The notes under the pieces: generated by a model
Told to the model about the DNA's origin: nothing
Databases searched by the model: none
Seen by the model: the letters and a program-made list of their open reading frames with translations, nothing else
DNA from: Papiliotrema nemorosa
Taxonomy: Eukaryota > Basidiomycota > Tremellomycetes > Tremellales > Rhynchogastremaceae
DNA length: 64,000 nucleotides
Reading direction: 5' to 3'
Assembly: GCA_032158125.1 (NCBI GenBank)
Contig: JASKOT010000019.1
Coordinates: 308,717-372,716, forward strand
Shown: one piece after another, positions 9,858-22,500 of the stretch
Layout: every line of letters begins with the position of its first letter
Numbering within the stretch: position 1 is the first letter of the stretch
Translations under genes and position numbers: made by a program

Positions 9858-12274
9858 ATGAGTGCGAGCTATATCTCTGAGCATATGCAGTGAGGACTGC
9901 GACTTCATCCATGCGTTGAAGCTTACAAGATAGCCCATCGTTCGAGGGTTCCAAACAATCCCTCATACCCAACGATCAGCTCTCTCTCCTTCCTCCCCTG
10001 CCCGATACACCATGGCACGAACGGCAACGACGGAGTGATCACCATTCATCTGCCTCTACGTCTCCTCAAAAACAACCGTACACACTGCAAGCCGTCAATT
10101 TCAACGATGATGCTCCCAACAGACAGTCAAAATCTGGAGAATCTATCAGGCGATCCGCTTCAACAAGGACGACGTCTGAGGGTTACCCTGTGCTCTCCAC
10201 GCGGCAAGGCGGCATGAACACCCCTAGGGGTCTATCACCTGTCAAAAGGGCCGCAGTTGGACCACGATCAGAGGATCTGTTCGAGAAAGACAAGCCCACA
10301 TCATTCAACCCTGCTAACATCCCTTTACCGGACACTCCTTCTATCGCCTCCCGTCTTCTGTCACCTGACAATTCAAGAGTCGGCTCTACTTCATTCAACA
10401 TGCTCGCGGCGGGTGATGCATCTCTCATTGGCGATTGTCGACCACCGACATCTTTAGGGCATCTCGAGGATAGCTTTGATCTCCAGATCGAACAAATCCG
10501 ACCGCTAACGGGGAGAAAAGCGCGAATAAGTCTGGCCCCTCCTAGGGAGGAAGAAGAAAGGTTTGAAAGCCCGACTCGTCCCAATAGACACTGGCTCGCT
10601 GAGTCCACGCTTCTCCCAAACTCCCCTCGAGTAGACTTGATGGGCTCGACCAATGCCCTTTCGCGGGTCGATCCTCCATGGAAAATCGAGTCATCTCCGA
10701 CGAAAGCTACCATCCCCCGCTCAGTCTCCAAGACTAAACGAACCTTTCCAGCTTCCTCGTCTGGTCAATCGCTCGCTTCAGTGGGAGAGGAGCGAGAGAT
10801 TCCCTGCATTGGCGATGCAAGCACGTTGTTGCCTGTCTCTCCAGCGAAGATGCAGTATTTGCTTCAACCTCAGCATATGCTTCAAAATGAAGACCTTTCG
10901 TTACTTGGGTCTGATGGTCATTCGATATTCCTTCCTCGACCTATCAGTACCGTATTCGAGAGCGGTCGACACCGGGGACAAGCTGCCAGGACTTCTTCCC
11001 GCTCGCCAGTCAAGCAGGGGGATGTCACCCTTGATCTCAAGGATGTCATGGCTGGGATGAACAAGCCAAAACGACAGTCAGGTGGAGAGATGAGCTTCGT
11101 GGATCTCCTTCATGAGCAACACCAGCTTGATGCTGTGGAAGAGTAAGTTTTTCCCCTAACGCGATCTCGATACTGACAAGGCAGGCTCGAAGCCGATGAG
11201 ACCTTTATCCCAGCAAACCTCCGACCCGCTCGACATCTGATTGGCAGAACTCATACCGCTCCTCGATCCAGACAGCAGACTGTCTCGGATGAAATGGGAT
11301 CTCCAAGCACCGCGAGAAAGTCTCGACGTCGATCAAAAAGCCTGTCAGAGACGGTTCAGCAGCAGGTGCCTTTGACAATGCGACACACTCCCGCCAAGGC
11401 TCGCGTCGACAAGGTCTCTACGCCTAAACACCGTCTGGGCATGTTGCCCACTCCATCGAAGAGAGTCTCCCTATCGGCTGGAGCACTGCCCATGCCGACG
11501 AGTGCATCGCACAAGACGATGCTCTTACCGCGGAACGGGCTCGCCAGGCCTCACGCCGTTTCAGGCGCAATCACGAAGCTGCCCTCGATTCAGGCTAGTA
11601 CAGCTCTTCCCAAACCTCGGTCTGGTTCCGCGGTCGCCCTATCTACGATGGCAAGTGCTCCACAGGTCACCCGACCAACCACGAGACCAACAGCGCTTTC
11701 ATCTCGCTCCGGCGCTCCGGTCGCGAAATCAGGGCTGACTTCACGTCCGGCTGTCACCACTTCATCTCGAGCGTCTTTCAAGCCTGTCTCGGCTGCGGCT
11801 CCCCTCTCCACCCATTCGCAGCTGTCGCGACCGTCGGCACGACCAGCAGGTCTTCCTCGTCCCGGCCCGGACTCTACGGCTCGATCTGGTCCGGTGCCCA
11901 GTGGACAGGCAAGAGAGTTTGGCGGAGATGTTGCCTCTAGACTGAACGGGACATCAAGATTGGCTCCACCCTCTCGAATAGCAAACCCGAGCAAAATGTC
12001 TTCTTCGTCCGCCCTGCCTGGTCGGGGTCCTGCCGTATCAGCAGCCACGAGAGCCATGTCCACGCCGGCTGGTCGAGTCGTCGGGACCAAGGCGATGGAT
12101 GCTAGGAAGACCTCGGTTCCCCCTACAAGAGTGCCAACCATCCCTCAACCCGTGAGTCGCGCTTCGACATCGACGACATCCACGGGGGCGGAGAGTAAAG
12201 GGGGGAAAGCTACAATGGAGGATATCAGGGCGAGATTGAGTCGTTTGCAGTCCCGACAGGCTGTCAAGCGGTAA
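9858..12274 (+). CDS. Large disordered basic Ser/Pro-rich protein, function unknown
   Basis: The frame is open from 9881 to 11145 and resumes after an intron (about 11145-11186; junction VEELEADETFIPANLRP) to the TAA at 12272-12274. There is no ATG in the open part. An ATG at 9858 followed by an intron to the acceptor at 9929 gives MNSPSFEGSK, which is my chosen start; its donor GTGCGA is weak. The product is about 780 residues, almost all low complexity, with many SP and TP sites (for example TPSKRVSL, LPNSPRVDL) and basic clusters (RKSRRRSKSLSE). A short predicted helix (MEDIRARLSRLQSRQAVKR) closes the protein. Composition suggests a phosphorylated microtubule-, chromatin- or cortex-associated protein, but I recognise no domain, so no function is assigned. 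Confidence 0.75.
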
Positions 12275-13307
12275 AATCCTTATGTTTCACGGCGTTGTGG
12301 AACCAAGTTCCTGTGCATGAATAATGTTTTGACGATGTGCCCTTGCCTTATGTTCCCTAAGGGGCGTTGGACCTTGAGCAGCTCACCGCATTCCCAACAA
12401 GTCTGTTCCAACCCTCAATTCCGATGGACACGCACTTCAATCGGGATAAATCAGTCAAAGGAGTTCTAGTCCCATCGTTTTATCCCTAAGAATTTACTCA
12501 AGCTCACTTTCACCATTTATCCACGCGTCAGCATGTGCCCATTTCACTTGGGTGAAGTGGCATTGAAAACCGCTGTGACATGCCAATCGGACCAAATATT
12601 GAGGTTCGGTCTGTCTTTGTGCATTCATCTATCCGAGTCATAGTGTCATACATCCCTGAGTTCCCTATCTCCTATATGTATGAGACATGACGAGGCAACC
12701 TCCAAGGAGTTAGCTTCCCATAGGATGTCAGCTGAGTACGGCTGCGCGAGTGGCAACCCGCCTAGAATTTTCCCCGTCGAATAGGTGATTGTCAAGCCTA
12801 CGCTAGAGCGATGCACCTTTCAGATAGTCCCTTCAGATACTTCATAGGACCCTGCACGCACGCCATGTCTACCTTGATGAAGACACCTTGCCCTGGGTGT
12901 GCTTTTCCTCGCTCTCGCCCTCGCCACTCGAGACTTTGTGTGAGTCCGGCCTTCGCCGCCGATCCAATGACACCCCTCCCGGTCTTGATCCCACCGTATC
13001 ATCTTCTCCCGTGCTGCTTCCTTACTATCAGTTCGTGCGTCGCTCCCGGGGTCTCTATACGACGCAAACACCGTCCAAAACCTCTGCTGTACGTCCACCC
13101 TCAAGATCGAAAAGAGGCGCCCGATACAACCCTGGCCCGCGAATTCGCAAAGATTGATCCTCCCTTTGTGACCGGTACGTCTCCCTCCACGCATCGCATT
13201 TTCAGTCTTCTGCAATCGTATTCTTCTTCATATTCCATGTGGAATCACGCTCAATGAGGACCTTGCGCTGACCTCCAGCGCCAACTTAGTACCAAAATCC
13301 CGTCATC
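12275..13307. other. Intergenic between disordered-protein gene and VMA6
   Basis: One kilobase upstream of VMA6. Overlapping open frames around 12811-13257 exist in several frames on both strands, probably because the base composition is stop-poor. None shows a domain or a convincing exon structure. It likely holds the VMA6 promoter and leader. Confidence 0.5.
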
Positions 13308-14477
13308 ATGGAAGCGCTAGGCTTCAACGTGCGTTCATCCATCTCACACGGTGACTGATTATAGATGTCCAATGGTTTCTTGGAGGGTGTTGTCCGAGGT
13401 TACAAGAGTGGACTTTTGACTTCAAACAACTACCATAATCTGAGCCAATGCGAGAACCTGGAAGGTGAGTCATCAGCCTTGGCCCCTGCTCAAGATCAGA
13501 TTTCAGGTTGCAACTCTCTTCCACCGACTATGGCAACTTTCTCGCCAATGAGCCCCTCCCTCTTTCCACCGCTACCATTGCCGACAAAGCTACAGAAAAG
13601 CTCGTGGCCGAGTTCAACTACATTCGAACCAACGCCGTTGAACCTTTGGCGACGTTTATGGACTATATCACATACGCGTACATGATTGACAATGTGATTC
13701 TCCTCACACTCGGGACTTTACACGAGCGAGACACGCATGAATTGCTGGAGCGTTGCCATCCGCTAGGTGTATTCGACACGATGCCCGCGTTGTGTGTGGC
13801 TACCAATGTGGAGGAGCTGTACCACAGTGTGCTGGTCGAGACACCGCTAGGTCAGCTTCGTACAAGAGTTGCTGTTCCGTGCTAACGATTCAGCGCCGTA
13901 TTTCCGAGATTGCCTCTCGGCTCAGGATCTCGACGACCTCAACATTGAAATCATTCGGAATGCGCTATACAAGGCATATCTGGAGGATTTCCACCAATTC
14001 TGCCAAACATTGCCTGCACCCACCAACGAGATTATGACCCGGATTTTGGCATTCGAGGCCGATCGACGTACTCTGAATATCACCATCAACTCGTTTGGCA
14101 CAGAGCTCTCAAAAGAGCAAAGGGCTCGATTATTCCCAACGATTGGTCGACTCTACCCAGAGGGAAACAACGCTCTCGCTCGGGCCGATGATATCGAATC
14201 GGTCGTTGCGGCGGTGGATCACATCCAAGTGTACCGAGCATTCTTTGACAAGGCTGGAACTAGCTCTGACGACGATTCGGGATCGAGTTTGGAGGATGAA
14301 TTCTTCAAGCACGACGTCGAGCTCAACAAGCAGAGCTTCTTGCAGCAGTTCCAGTTTGGTGTTTTCTATAGCTTTATCAAGCTGAAGGAGCAAGAGGTCA
14401 GGAATCTGACTTGGATCGCAGAGTGCATTGCCCAGGACGCCAAGGACAGGGTGAATGATTATATTGCGGTCTTTTAG
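13308..14477 (+). CDS. VMA6: V-type H+-ATPase subunit d
   Basis: Exons 13308-13328, 13365-13464, 13500-13850 and 13894-14477 sum to 1056 nt, or 351 residues, the usual size of the family. The N-terminus after the first intron reads [19 protein letters not shown], then [16 protein letters not shown]. The sequence continues with [20 protein letters not shown] and ends in the highly conserved [18 protein letters not shown] tail. Subunit d joins the V1 central stalk to the membrane c-ring, so it is needed to couple ATP hydrolysis to proton pumping in vacuole and Golgi membranes. Start choice follows the family: a first coding exon of seven codons (MEALGFN). Confidence 0.97.
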
Positions 14478-15483
14478 ATTGAATTGTGTTAGGGTGATGG
14501 CCGAGGATACATGCATGATCCGATTCTGCTTTGCGGTGGCACAGCTGCGGGAGGACCATGACCGAGGTCAAAGGTTTAGAGAGGGGTCAGGAGAATGAGT
14601 GGAAGAGGAGCACGCAAGACGAGATCAGCAAGATCAGACCCGACGGTCATAGAGGGCAGCCCTCGTCTCTGTCGTCCGACCTGAATCACTGTATGCCCCG
14701 GTCATCAACGGACGAAGGAGGTGGAGTGGTCGAGGCATCGGTCAAGGACCTCGCCGAGATCCCGTTGCGTATTTCCCCCCTTGCTTCGGTGACTGTGTGG
14801 GATTCCCCATTCATCGATAAGAGCCTTGTACTCTGTTGTCACTTTCCTCCTTTCAATAGACGATCCCATCTGCTCTCCAGCACTCTGCTCATTTGATCAT
14901 TCGCTTGATCAGGCAGGACACCCCGAATCTTGGTGGAGGGTGGCCATAGGTGCTCAGCTCCTGGGAGATTGATCAGTATCTGTCGTCACCGATAGTCTTA
15001 GCACCGAGGTCCACAACTCGACGTTCACAGGCCTTTTCTCATGCGCTATTCTTCGCTGTAGCCAGACATCAGTAAGTCGGAAGACGTTCTCCCATCCAGA
15101 ACCATCCAGAACATCTTGTACATCATCCGCTGTTGACCAAGCGGCGGGATCGCCATGATATCTCCTCAAACTCCCTTTGTGTCATGTCACCACCATTACA
15201 CCGCCACCTCCTTTGGGTATCCTTCACATCTGGCCAGCTGCTTCTCTCACCGCCGTATGCTCAGGATGACTCGCCGTTTTGACCGGCCCGCCTCGCAAGC
15301 GGATAGTGTAGACTATCAATCGGCCAAGCATCTCCCTCCACCTCCATCTAAGCTGATTGAGATAAAAAGCGCTAGACATTGGATGGGATTCTGACAACAG
15401 ATCGATTCCCATTCAACCCATCAATCATTTACTCAACCAGCCTCTCCAATTTCCTTGCGCCTCTCGTCGTGGTGACAGGCATA
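14478..15483. other. Intergenic between VMA6 and RING gene
   Basis: About 1 kb with no supportable gene. The frame that continues upstream of the RING protein (15379-15483) has no ATG before 15484. It probably carries the VMA6 terminator and the RING-gene promoter. Confidence 0.6.
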
Positions 15484-17887
15484 ATGTCAACACCTCCTCT
15501 GTATATCGATTCGACTTCGCCTGCGGCACTTGGTTACTATATCCCTCCTGACCTCCTAGATGAAGACTCTCCTCTAGCCACCGTCGGGCTGTCCCCGCAT
15601 CTATACCAGTATCCTGGTCAATCTCCATTTGCATCCTCGTCTACTCTCCCCGCTCTAGGAAGCTCCATCGGCTCAGATGACATGTCGACTGTATACGATG
15701 GTATTCGGTTTCCACGCCCGACAGGACTCACCGTCCCCGGTGGACGTGTCAAGGCCGCGCCTCATGTGGGTGACCTTCTTGGAGCTCCCAGTGAGCTGTC
15801 CCGCCGGACCACGGACAACGGTGGAAATACAAGGCAGGAGACCGTCCGCGAGGCTCATGAAGATACTCCCTTCGCAACAACCCTACTATCCCCCTCTGTC
15901 CGCGCTCGCCTACCTACCGGACCGTCACTGCGTCGTTCATCAATGGGTCCAGCATACTATGAGATGTCAAGTCGTGCTACAGCCGACCAAATTACAGGAT
16001 CTGCGCAATTTTCTCCCAGTAGTACCTCGGCCACTCGGCGCCAGCGACTGAGCGTACTTCCACCTCGTAACGGAAATTCACCTTCATTGCACCGCAATGA
16101 TCCCCTCCACACCCATATGACTCAAGATGAACGGACACTGTTTGATGCTGCTGCAACCGGCTGGCAAGTTGAAGGTGGACAGGCATCCGGCCTAGATCAA
16201 GGACATCCATTATTTCGTGCGCCTTATCGACCTTCCCATCATGCCGTTCCAATCATACCTCCCGCGACGGCGCCACCCACGGATTCAATCGAACGTACGG
16301 GGGACACCCTACTAGCCAATGGCTTGACAGGATACCACTTGCGAGATCTACATCGCGGCGCAACCAGGAGGCTTATACCATTCCCTGCTCCAACTTCCGC
16401 ATCCCCGGACACAGCCATCTCTCCTTCGCCCACTTCTTCCGCGCTCGTCGGCTCCCTACCGTCATCCTTCCCTCGACGAGCTAACTCACAACTTTTCAGC
16501 CTCACAAGCGAACCATCGGTGCCGCCTCCTCGTCCTTCGGCCCGCTCGTTGCAATCGCGAAGCGATCACGACAGACTCGATTTTTCGCCCTCGAGGAGGG
16601 ATCTGCTTGAAGACGTGCATTCTTTCCTCGACCGGTACGAGAATTATCAACGAAATTCACTGATCGCGTCCCCTCCTCGCCCGTCACACATGGACAGGCT
16701 GCAGCGCCTGGACGCGTTGCGAACGGGCGGAGATCCTCATATGCTCATGGCCGAGGGGTGGTCGTGGAGATACGGAGGAACCGACGGCCAATCACAAACA
16801 ATGTCCCGGTCATTGGATACCTCAAATCGATTTGACAGGTACGATTCTCACGAACAGCGAGACCTTCGGTCAAGGATTCGGCCTTCTTCACCTGAAGAGA
16901 TCGATCAAACTAGTCTGAGCCGACTGCACCGATCTGTCCAGGACGCAATAGGGCGACGGGTGTCCGGCGATGCTCCACACTCGCCGACATCATCAGCGAG
17001 ACGCCACAGGGAGATCACTGGCCCCTACCCTCGTCCTCCATCCACCTCCAGACGCGCTCAAGACGGTCGACAGGGTCTCTTTGGTGCACCGGGTGTTCAC
17101 GAACGACCTCGACCTTATCAGCAACCTACACCACCGTCCCGCCTGGACAGCCATGTGGCTCGAGAAGGAGGAGAAGAGTTACAAGGCGGTCCGCTCCTGC
17201 CTCTCTCCTTTGGATGGCGAGAATTTGGCGCATTCACCGATCCCACGAGAGCTTCTTCTGGACATCAGCGGATCTCCTCGAGTGACGAGCCGTGGCTGAC
17301 AGATCCTGGAACGACCGAAGGATGGAGCGACACTGCTTCTGACAGCAGTGCAGACCTTCGGCAAAACCCTCATCGATCATTATCTGCGCTATCGATGCGG
17401 TTACTGCACATTTGTCCCACGATGGACGAGGGCGAGCAGGTCAAGATTGCTCGAAATATCGCTAGGACTGCGAGACAGTTGCCAGAGAGCGTCAGGAAAC
17501 AAGCAGTCAAATCGGCAGTCACCAGTGTACCCTGGATGGCGGTGACGATTCCAGGAACGGAGAAGGATGCCAGTTGCTCCATCTGTCACGATGATGTAGG
17601 TCATATTGAGTGGCCCACATTATGTGAGAAGGCTGACCACGTAGTACGAAGATCTCACGATGATCGGCGTCACACCTTGTAAACACATGTATCACAAGGA
17701 TTGCTTGGATGTGAGTGATACACCTGGAGTCCAAGGCCTTGCTGACTGGTCACAGACGTGGCTGAACAATCGCGAGACCTACTCGTGTCCGATGTGTAGG
17801 AGAGATCTGGGCACGTACACTCTAATGACGCAACTCTGTCCGGCAATGGAAACAGAGAGTATCGTCAAAGTCTGGATGGCAATCTGA
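15484..17887 (+). CDS. RING-H2 finger protein, probable E3 ubiquitin ligase
   Basis: The first ATG in frame is 15484 (MSTPPLYIDST...). About 680 residues of Ser/Pro/Arg-rich, probably disordered sequence precede a helical segment (KIARNIARTARQLPESVRKQ) and a C-terminal RING-H2 finger built from three exons: CSIC, an intron from about 17597 to 17645, then TPCKHMYHKDCLD, an intron from about 17711 to 17755, then TWLNNRETYSCPMCRRDL. All eight zinc ligands are present (C-x2-C, C-x-H-x2-H-x2-C, C-x2-C). The stop TGA is at 17885-17887. RING-H2 proteins recruit E2 enzymes and ubiquitinate targets; the target here is unknown. The architecture with a long disordered N-terminus and terminal RING is common in basidiomycetes. 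Confidence 0.9.
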
Positions 17888-18110
17888 TGGCCGCGCGTGG
17901 AGCTTGGCGATGGAATGTGTATTGTTATGATGATTCTGCTGTATAGCTTGATGACCTTTTCACGAGGCTTTAGACTCCGCTAAGTTTCTCTATCCATAAT
18001 AGCTGTGAACGATCAACCAATAATATGTATTATTCCCCCGAGATTTCGAGCTTGTTCTTGGACATGAAGTGGTGCATGCGGTTGCGTAGTTCATTATGTG
18101 GATCGATGGT

Positions 18111-19021
18111 CTAATCGCCTCGTCGTGGCTGTGCCAGATGCTGGGCATCTTTCAGCTGACCCTCCCGTTGAGAGTCTGGGCTATCTTGCAACTGTTTTGC
18201 GTAACCTTCTTGTTCTGAGGTGTCAGTACACCACTGATGCTTTTTCGATGTGTAACAGACTGACCCAGAATCTCTCTCCAAGAATGGTCTCCTGGTCGCA
18301 GAGCGACGGTATCCGATTCTGCTACTCCTGTACCGGAAATGAAGGCGGCTACGAGCATGATACCGATTGTCCAAGCTGACATGATCAGCTCCAGAAATCG
18401 TCATCACTACCGCAACCACCACCACCACACCAACACGACCTGGACTCACCTTGAGCATAGACACGAGCCTGTACCAGTTTCTGCGTGAACGATTGATAAT
18501 TGTTCCTGGAGACCACTGCGAAACTACCTCCCATAGCTGCCACCCAACTATAAGACCCATCAGCACCAAGCACCTTTCGTGAAGTCATTGGTCATCTCAC
18601 GAAGCACCGATCAGAGCCCACTTCCTCCTCTTTGCCCAATCTGCAATTTGCCCAGAAGTGCCCAATCTCTCCCACCTCTCTCTCTCTCTCAACTCTATCG
18701 CCTCCAACTCCCTTGCTCCAACGCCTGTCCATTGAGTTCGGGAATACGCCTCTCCTCCCTTTTCCGCACCGATATACATCGAGGGGATAATGACACTGAC
18801 TGCACCTAGTGCCTTGAGCTGTAATGGGAGGTTTCGGAAATATGGCGATCCACGTCGAAGTGCCATACCTGCCGGCAAGACGATGGCTGCTCCCACTGCC
18901 AGACCTTTGAGACCACCTTCAATGGTCGAATCAATGTAGCCTTGTTGCTGAGATTTGGAAGTGATCTAGCGCGCATGTCAGCATCACGGCCCCACTACAA
19001 GGTGGATAGATTCACCTTCAT
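18111..19021 (-). CDS. RCF2: Respiratory supercomplex factor 2 (HIG1 domain)
   Basis: Five exons (19016-19021, 18601-18965, 18450-18547, 18265-18375, 18111-18214) sum to 684 nt, 227 residues, close to the 224 of yeast Rcf2. The first exon is only ATG-AAG. The N-terminal half has paired hydrophobic segments (LKGLAVGAAIVLPAGMALRR and LKALGAVSVIIPSMYIGAEK). The C-terminal half carries the HIG1 domain: WVAAMGGSFAVVSRNN, QKLVQARVYAQ, then TIGIMLVAAFISG. Rcf2 sits in the inner mitochondrial membrane, binds cytochrome bc1-oxidase supercomplexes and tunes oxidase activity. None of this is visible as one long frame because the exons are short. Final residues are charged and matrix- or intermembrane-facing. 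Confidence 0.9.
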
Positions 19022-19524
19022 GTTGGATAGACGATATCAATGACAGTCTCAGGTAAGATGATACGATCGGTTGTGATCTTGGGTACTTGCAGTCGCTTCG
19101 TCGCCGCTTCTTTCAATGCGCTGATCCTTTTAAAAGTTCGATTCCGAATGAAATACCAAATGAATGACTGTTCAATACGTGCTTTGCATCTCAGACTGGA
19201 CCTCGGCTTTTTTGGCCTTGCTGACCTAGGCAGCCCCGACGCTGCTACGGCCGCGTCATACGAGTCATCTTCACTTCCTCGGAGCCGATCGGATTCAACC
19301 CAGCAAAATACAAATCGATCCAGTCTGATTTGTATTCTCAGCGATTATTTCGTCCCTTGGAAACCGTGCTCTGATCCGTTCCGAAACACTGAAGCGAGGC
19401 GGGCGTCAAATGAGCCTCGTAGACGGATACGGACCCGTGGGCATAGCAATCATACATGACATTCGTTGCCGTCGCTGGTCGGCCTAGACCGCGGGTACGG
19501 CTTTTCTACGTCCACTCCTTTGGT
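19022..19524. other. Intergenic: RCF2 promoter, RSE1 3' region
   Basis: Both neighbours read on the minus strand. No protein-like frame, RNA gene or repeat was seen in these 500 bp. Confidence 0.6.
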
Positions 19525-22500
19525 CTAGAACGCACTGCTTGTTCGCATCTGCTCCAGCTTCTTCAGCACTTCTCCAACATTCTTGTCCAGATCTGCGGCG
19601 ATAGATTGCTGTTTCGGGTATGGCAAAGTATTGAATGCCTCGCACAAGTCACCGTCGACTGTCGCCTTGATCGGCACATAGTAGCCTCGATAGGCCAGGT
19701 GGTCCCGACCGATCAACGAGATGTTTTGAGATCGCATGTGCTGAGATAGTCAGCAGAAAATTACGCAAATCATCTCACCATCTCCAACGTTTGCATAAAC
19801 TCGACGTCGTCTGCCGAAATGAACGGAACAAGCGCACCAACAGCTCCCGAGATGGTGGTGTAGACCAAGACATCCCTTCCACCCTCGGCAAGCGGCACTT
19901 TGGTAATACTGCGTATCAGCGGTTTACCCGTACCATGGCGACGAACGATGTCACAATGCTGCCGACATTGTAATGTGCGATCAGATTCGTCTTGTTCGCA
20001 GCGCCCATCAAAAAGCCACGCTCGTGCAGGATCCCGGCACCAGTCGGGTCGTCGTCCACCTTTTCTGACACATGTTGATCCACACGGTTCAGGAAAATGT
20101 TGCCAAACTTGTCTCCGCAGGCGACGGTCTCATAATCAACGTTGGTCACACAAGTGAGCCATCTCGACTGCGAGTCATCCGCAAAGACGAGCAACTGTCG
20201 AGTCGGGATGGAACGATAGACACAGTAAAATGTCGATTCTTGCATGTCTCCCACAATTATCCGTGCTCCGACCACGTTGATTGTCATGACGGCCGTGGGG
20301 AAAGCCTTTCATTAGCGATGGGAACAAGAGACTAGCTCGACTCACATTGCTTTCACATTTACGTAACAAGGCTTTCTTACCTGCCTCGTACAATCGAAGT
20401 GATTTACCGACTCCGACGAGCAGGAATCCCTGGAAACCTGCGATCGCAAGAGGAATGTCGTCTGTTTTGGTCTGTTTTATAAGCTCAAATACATATTGAC
20501 ACCAACCTTATGCAAGAACTCGAGACCCCTCCCATGCTCTTTGAAAGTGTACACCCGTAACCAGCCCTCCTTCGCGCTTTTGGGGACGAGCTGAGCGCCG
20601 ACAGCGGTACCTACCACCAAGAATGGCTCGCCATTGCCTTGGGGGAAATACGCAATCGTTAGGGAGAAGGCTGCCTCATCTTCGTCTAATTCGAGAGTCG
20701 ATACCGTCTCGTTCTGGACGTCAACCATCAGGCTTAAAGGTACACCAGTGTGAGCGGTCAACACTCACGGTCAGAGGATCTAGTATGCGGATCAAAGAGG
20801 CCCATCGACCCGCGGGCGCTCGAATTCTCCCAAACTCGCTCGCGGGCAGTTTCAGCAATGACCGGTCCACTCGGTTGCCCGTCGCTTCCTGAATCGTCAG
20901 AGGACTCTGCTTGATTACACACCTTCTCCTTGACGATCCGTTCGACAGCCTTGCTACTGTATGTTCTGTGGTCGGTCTCGATGATGTAGAACAAGGGGGA
21001 ATAAGGATGACTGATGAATTTTCGAGGAGTATACGTGAGCGCCGTAGAATCAGCCTTGAGTTTCTCCCCTAATTTCGGAATGGTGAAGATCCTGATGATC
21101 AGTGTTGCATTGCATCCGAGGAGCCTACCTGAGCGTGTTTCCAGAGATACCAATCAGACCGTCTGGGCACATACTAGCGGAGAAAGTCGAAGCGTATTCG
21201 AGTTGATCGTAAATCAGGGGCTGGGTCTGAAGCAGATCCTGGTAGGTGTACAACAGCCAGCTTCGGCTCGAGAATGCCATCACCGACGGAGATCCCTGCA
21301 CATTCACTCGAGTTATCTTTGGCGCTTTTGCGCCCAGGAACCTTTGACGCGTGTCAGAAAGAGAGCCGTCGACTGGGTCCACCACTGTTCGCAGCAACAC
21401 TCCGTTTGATAGACCGATGTTTAGGAACATGGTTAACCGATTCTTGTCGATAGATGTATCAAAGATCTCTGCAAGACAGATGGATGTGGGAGGCGCCGTC
21501 AATGCCTGGAGAGAGAGAGTTGCCAATGTGCTGTCAGGCTCGAGAGAGATAATGTGCACTGTTTGATTATCGCAACCAACGGACAGGTATGGCGTCCGCC
21601 TTCGGCCTTCTGGCACCTCTGCGATGCTGAGACATGTAGCCCGACCGGGAAGCGATTTCTTCTCCTGATACTCTGACAGCGAACCCTCCGGGTCGAGCTC
21701 GAAGTAGACGAGCTCATCCGTGCTCAAAGCGATGACGACCTGTCGTTTGTTGGTAGTCGCAGCCACAATCGAACAGCCTGGAGGTACTCCCCACTCGTCA
21801 ACCCGATCGGAAGCACGAATGTGACGCAGACCGTAGGGGTGTACCTGCAAAAGTCCCGAGTTGCCCAGTTGCTGTACTGCAAGGGTAGGACTGGAAGAAA
21901 GGAAACCGGTATCGTTGACCTCCTCGATGGTCTGACCGATAGATAGTACCAGTGTTCCATTGGGGAAAGAAAGCACAATGTAAGAGTCGAACTCATCTGA
22001 GCTGTCAGCGATTTTAGAGATGGGTGCTCACCCTCGTCTGTTAGCTTCAACGTCCAAACGGCTGTAGGGACACCAGGCAACGGACTGGCGACCAGCTGCG
22101 CGATCTCCAGACCGTGTTTTAAGGTTCTGAACGTACTCCTCGGTCCGCGTCCACACGCCGCGTAGATTTGAGGAGTGTCTGAGCTGGACCCAAGCAGGTT
22201 GACGACTTTGGCATCGGTAACAGGATCCATCGACGGGAGGGTGTCTACGAGAAGCAGGTTTTGTAGAGGACGAGGGTTGAAAAAAGCGTATGGTAGGGGT
22301 CCTTCTGTGTCACCGTTCTGGTCGTAGTCGGAGGAAGTCCACTCTTGTTCATTATCGTCGTCGGCCAAACTCTGGAATTGATACAGGTTTCTGGAATCAG
22401 CAGGGGCGGCAGTCATCGGCTTACTGATCGCCAAATTCGCTCGCCACAAAGAGATACCCGCTCTTGAGCACACACAGGCTGGTCGCGACAGGGACGGTAT

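Noticed and set aside
11590..12141. 183-residue antisense frame inside the disordered-protein gene
   Set aside because: A shadow of the coding strand caused by biased codon use; the sense frame is continuous and spliced properly.
12811..13257. 148-residue open frame and overlapping frames on both strands upstream of VMA6
   Set aside because: Several frames are open at once in a C-rich region, none shows a domain or a consistent exon structure, and the stretch fits a promoter or leader.
15379..15483. N-terminal extension of the RING protein
   Set aside because: Starts at TTG; the first ATG in frame is 15484.
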